From Glaciecola sp. UBA983 (GTDB lineage Bacteria > Pseudomonadota > Gammaproteobacteria > Enterobacterales > Alteromonadaceae): a DNA stretch of 8,921 bases. How positions within the stretch are numbered: position 1 is the stretch's first letter; every line of letters begins with the position of its first letter. The notes under the pieces were generated by a model. It was not told where the DNA came from. It made no database searches and was given only the letters and a program-made list of their open reading frames with translations. The stretch lies in NCBI GenBank assembly GCA_002292215.1, contig DBBN01000086.1:1-8921 (forward strand). Direction: 5' to 3'. Shown in pieces: positions 6,433 to 8,921 of this stretch. The translations under genes and the position numbers were made by a program.

Positions 6433-7871
6433 TTGTGATCTCCTTCACCGATTTGTCCTAATTCAAAATCACTTACCGGCCACGTATCGGGTTCAGTACG
6501 ATCAAACGCCAGTCCACCATCGATAAATACTTTTTCAGCTTGGGCATAAGTAGAGAATGGATCGGCGCTCCATAACACCACATCGGCATTTTTACCCACT
6601 TCTAGTGAGCCTGTTTGGTCAAAAATCCCAAGGGATTTCGCCGCATTGGCCGTTAACCATTGCCACGCATCCGCTTTGGAAATATCAATTCCTGCTCGAC
6701 GACCATCAGACCAAGCTTTAGCTGCTTCTTGATTGAGTCGTTGAATGCCGATATCACTATCTGAATGCACAACTGCGCACGCACCAGCTTGATGCACCAT
6801 AGCGACATTTTCGCGAATGCCATCATAGGCCTCAAGTTTAAAGCCCCACCAATCCGCCCACATTGACGCACAAACATTGTTTTGTGCGAGTTTATCAGCA
6901 ATTTTATAGCCTTCTACCGCATGATGAAATGAGCCTATTTGATAATCAAATTCTTGCATCACATCCATCATAACCACCATTTCATCAGCGCGGTAACAAT
7001 GCATATGGACGATAATGTCACCGTCTAACACACCTTTTAAGGTTTCGTTATTTAAGTCCCTTTTCGGCGCCTTAGTGTCTTTGCCAGCAGCAAAATCCGC
7101 TTCATACTGATCCCACTTAGCTTTATATTCTGCGGCACCAATCCAGGCTTTGCGATATCCTGCGACATTCGCCATACGCGTAGATGGGCCACCTTTTTTA
7201 CCATAAACGCGTTTAGGGTTTTCACCACACGCCATCTTGATACCATAAGGGGCATTAGGAAACTTCATGTCTTGAACGGAGCGATCAGGTAGGTTTTTTA
7301 AAACAACACTACGTCCACCAAATAAATTAGCAGAGCCAGGGAGAATTTGTAATGACGTCACTCCACCAGCAAGTGCACGTTGAAAGCCCGGATCTTGTGG
7401 CCACACAGAATGTTCAGCCCAGACTTGAGCCGTTACCGGAGATGTCATTTCATTGCCATCCGCATGCGATCGGGTATCTGGGGACGGATATACGCCTAAG
7501 TGACTATGGGTATCAATAATACCGGGGGTAACAAACTTACCCGTGCCATCAATTTCGATGTACTTAGTGGGCAGTGAAATATCAGCACCTATACCGACGA
7601 TTTTGCCATCTTGTAATAAAATTTGCGAATCGGTATTTAAGCCGCCAATACCATCAATAATCGTCGCATTGGTGATTAATGTCGCGACAGCCGGGATGGG
7701 CTCATACGTAGACGGGAATGGATCAGCATTAATGACCACATGTTCAGAAGTTGCTGTGGATTTAGCCTTGGCATCAGCACTATCATCCGAACATGCACTC
7801 AACGTTAATGTTGAAAGCATGGCGGTAGAAATAGCAGCTAACATCCAGGTCGGTTTATTTTTGTTATACAC
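6429..7871 (-). CDS. Lipoprotein metal-dependent amidohydrolase, substrate unknown
   Basis: From GTG 7871 this is a 480-residue protein with a lipoprotein signal peptide: NKNK, a hydrophobic run, then the lipobox LSAC (Cys27). Ser at +2 favours outer-membrane sorting under the Lol rule. It has the composite amidohydrolase fold of the imidazolonepropionase-like group. Putative metal ligands are HSH (H122/H124) in GIIDTHSHLG, Lys212 in GIKMAC, His289/His291 in VHMH, His316/His317 in SFHHAVEG, and Asp371 in VVHSDSD. The C-terminal GSLEVGKNADVVLWSADPF..AEKVFIDG closes the small beta domain. It is probably a cyclic-amide or peptide-type hydrolase in the envelope, but the substrate cannot be read from sequence. 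GTG 7871 is preferred because AAGGA sits 8 nt before it; a TTG 30 nt further upstream has no ribosome site and would put a basic extension on the signal peptide. The stop overlaps the start of the downstream paralogue. Confidence 0.88.
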   Translation of the reverse strand: MYNKNKPTWMLAAISTAMLSTLTLSACSDDSADAKAKSTATSEHVVINADPFPSTYEPIPAVATLITNATIIDGIGGLNTDSQILLQDGKIVGIGADISLPTKYIEIDGTGKFVTPGIIDTHSHLGVYPSPDTRSHADGNEMTSPVTAQVWAEHSVWPQDPGFQRALAGGVTSLQILPGSANLFGGRSVVLKNLPDRSVQDMKFPNAPYGIKMACGENPKRVYGKKGGPSTRMANVAGYRKAWIGAAEYKAKWDQYEADFAAGKDTKAPKRDLNNETLKGVLDGDIIVHMHCYRADEMVVMMDVMQEFDYQIGSFHHAVEGYKIADKLAQNNVCASMWADWWGFKLEAYDGIRENVAMVHQAGACAVVHSDSDIGIQRLNQEAAKAWSDGRRAGIDISKADAWQWLTANAAKSLGIFDQTGSLEVGKNADVVLWSADPFSTYAQAEKVFIDGGLAFDRTEPDTWPVSDFELGQIGEGDHK

Positions 7872-7877
7872 CTTGGA

Positions 7878-7884
7878 TTTCCTT
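7878..7884 (-). promoter_or_regulatory. Ribosome binding site that fixes a GTG start
   Basis: AAGGAAA on the - strand lies 6-8 nt before GTG 7871 and is a good anti-16S match. It falls inside the longer reading of the lipoprotein gene that begins at TTG 7901, which has no such site. It therefore favours the GTG, which also gives a normal-length lipoprotein signal peptide. Confidence 0.6.
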
Positions 7885-8003
7885 GTAGTATTATGTTGCA
7901 AAGTCGTTTAGGGGATTAAAGCCTGGATAAATTAACTAAATTTGCGCACAAGTGCAAGACTCAAAGGTTAAATGATCTGTGACTGTAAAATAGAATAAAA
8001 GCA
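7885..8003. other. Gap between dusC and the amidohydrolase operon, with an imperfect palindrome
   Basis: This AT-rich gap separates dusC from the amidohydrolase pair on the same strand. An imperfect inverted repeat, TTGCGC-ACAA-GTGCAA, lies at 7942-7957, about 70 nt upstream of GTG 7871, and could be an operator. A weak promoter-like pair overlaps it on the - strand: TTGCAC, 17 nt, then TAATTT (3 of 6 matches each). No terminator hairpin follows dusC, so read-through into the amidohydrolases is possible. Confidence 0.25.
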
Positions 8004-8921
8004 TTATTGTAGGAGGGTTTTTACAATCTCATCAGCATTGTTTAACCGGCGTATCTGAGTAAACATGTCTTGGGCTTGTGGATATTGACGTTTGAGATAG
8101 GTAAACCACTGTTTAATGCGGTTGGGATAATAGCAACCTTTAACGCCTTCTATTTCATAAGCTGAATATCGAATCAACAACGCTAACATGTCTGTCCAAG
8201 GCATGGGCTGGGCGTTATGCTTGATGCAATTAGCTAAGTTAGGTAGCGCAATCGCGCCACGACCCAGCATTAAATTATCACAAGTCGATTGGCTTTGGCA
8301 TAATTGTGCATCCGCCGCAGTCCAAATTTCACCATTGGCAATAATCGGAATAGGCACATGTTGTTTGATCTTGGCGATCCACGGCCAATAAGCTGGAGGA
8401 CGATAGCCGTCGCTTTTGGTGCGAGCATGAATTGCCAGCTCCGTTGCACCCGCTTGATAAATGGCATCGGCATTTTCGATTGCCAACTCTGTGTCAGCAA
8501 AGCCTAAACGCATCTTAGCCGTCACAGCGATAGATGAAGGCACAGCCTCTCTGACAGCTTTGATAATCGCATATAGCTCTTCAGGGTATTGCAATAACAC
8601 CGCCCCACCCCGAGATTTATTAACGGTTTTAGCCGGGCAGCCAAAATTAATATCAATCCCATGCGATCCAAGCTCAACGGCTAATTGCGCATTCTCAGCC
8701 AAATATTGTGGATGGTTACCCAGTAATTGGATTTTAACCGGCGTGCCACTTGGAGTGAAGCCGCCTTGATGTAGTTCAGGACAAAAGCGATAAAAGACGC
8801 GTTCTGGTAACTTTGCATCTACAATTCTAATAAATTCAGTCACACATAAATCATACCCACCAATTTGGGTAAGCATATCGCGCATTAAGTGGTCTAAGAC
8901 CCCTTCCATTGGTGCAAGTGT
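8004..8921 (-). CDS. dusC: tRNA-dihydrouridine(16) synthase DusC, N-terminal few codons beyond window edge
   Basis: This is an FMN-dependent enzyme that reduces uridine to dihydrouridine in the tRNA D-loop, at position 16 for DusC. The frame stays open to the window edge; the visible protein begins TLAPMEGVLD and runs 305 residues, so only about 4-5 residues are missing compared with E. coli DusC (about 315 residues). Numbered from the Met of APMEG, the catalytic Cys91 lies in FGCPAKTVNKSRGGA, which is the DusC form of the motif. Lys132 lies in AKMRLG, His161 and Arg163 in HARTK, and NGEIW (192-196) and GRGAI (216-220) form the FMN phosphate-binding region. The C-terminal helical domain carries RIKQWFTYL, matching DusC RIKQWLSYL, and this, with LLGNHPQYLAENA, separates it from DusA and DusB. 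The internal ATG at 8909 is not the start because the conserved LAP residues precede it. It is a housekeeping tRNA modification gene, upstream of but apparently unrelated to the amidohydrolase pair. Confidence 0.95.
   Translation of the reverse strand, partial: TLAPMEGVLDHLMRDMLTQIGGYDLCVTEFIRIVDAKLPERVFYRFCPELHQGGFTPSGTPVKIQLLGNHPQYLAENAQLAVELGSHGIDINFGCPAKTVNKSRGGAVLLQYPEELYAIIKAVREAVPSSIAVTAKMRLGFADTELAIENADAIYQAGATELAIHARTKSDGYRPPAYWPWIAKIKQHVPIPIIANGEIWTAADAQLCQSQSTCDNLMLGRGAIALPNLANCIKHNAQPMPWTDMLALLIRYSAYEIEGVKGCYYPNRIKQWFTYLKRQYPQAQDMFTQIRRLNNADEIVKTLLQ

Noticed and set aside
7543..7911. 122-codon frame on the + strand
   Set aside because: It is antisense to the 5' part of the lipoprotein amidohydrolase, whose motifs are clear; no family resemblance on the + strand.
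8461..8769. 102-codon frame on the + strand inside dusC
   Set aside because: It is a shadow of the well-supported dusC frame.
1..8921. tRNA, rRNA, CRISPR array, insertion sequence or attachment site
   Set aside because: I saw no cloverleaf-like segment, no regularly spaced repeats, no transposase or integrase motifs and no terminal inverted repeats.

Overview
This 8.9 kb stretch of moderately AT-rich DNA comes from a Gram-negative bacterium, most likely a marine gammaproteobacterium of the Alteromonadales/Shewanella type. The grounds are the divergent tesA / ybbA-ybbP arrangement known from Escherichia coli and its relatives, a DusC-type tRNA dihydrouridine synthase, Sec and lipoprotein signal peptides, and an outer-membrane beta-barrel gene. 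The taxonomic call is an inference from gene content, not from a marker gene. Coding density is high, with a single gene on the + strand (tesA) and all others on the - strand. There is no rRNA or tRNA gene, CRISPR array, transposase or phage gene.

Layout from left to right. (a) 1-481: 5' part of an outer-membrane beta-barrel protein gene, cut by the window edge, with a hairpin in its leader. (b) 653-977: a short cassette with its own probable promoter, a 71-codon gene matching only the N-terminal anchor of NERD (nuclease-related domain) proteins, and a good intrinsic terminator. The nuclease part is missing, so this looks like an internal-deletion remnant. (c) 984-4304: the ybbA-ybbP ABC transporter operon, translationally coupled by an ATGA overlap and closed by a probable terminator that contains the ybbP stop codon. 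(d) 4311-5042: tesA, divergent from ybbA with only 6 bp between the start codons. (e) 5143-7871: two amidohydrolase-superfamily genes joined by an ATGA overlap. The upstream one encodes a lipoprotein that keeps the metal-binding residues. The downstream one encodes a secreted paralogue that has lost them. (f) 8004-8921: dusC, running off the right edge.

How the genes fit together. TesA is a periplasmic esterase/thioesterase/lysophospholipase, and YbbAP is a MacB/LolCDE-like transporter that probably moves hydrophobic material across or out of the inner membrane, so the divergent pair likely acts on one class of lipid-like substrates. The two amidohydrolases both appear to be exported and are made from one message, which suggests an enzyme working with a catalytically dead partner on an unknown envelope or periplasmic substrate. 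The rest is housekeeping (dusC) or envelope (beta-barrel) function. No clearly new defence or mobile system is visible. The points most worth following are the enzyme/pseudoenzyme pair and the truncated NERD gene.
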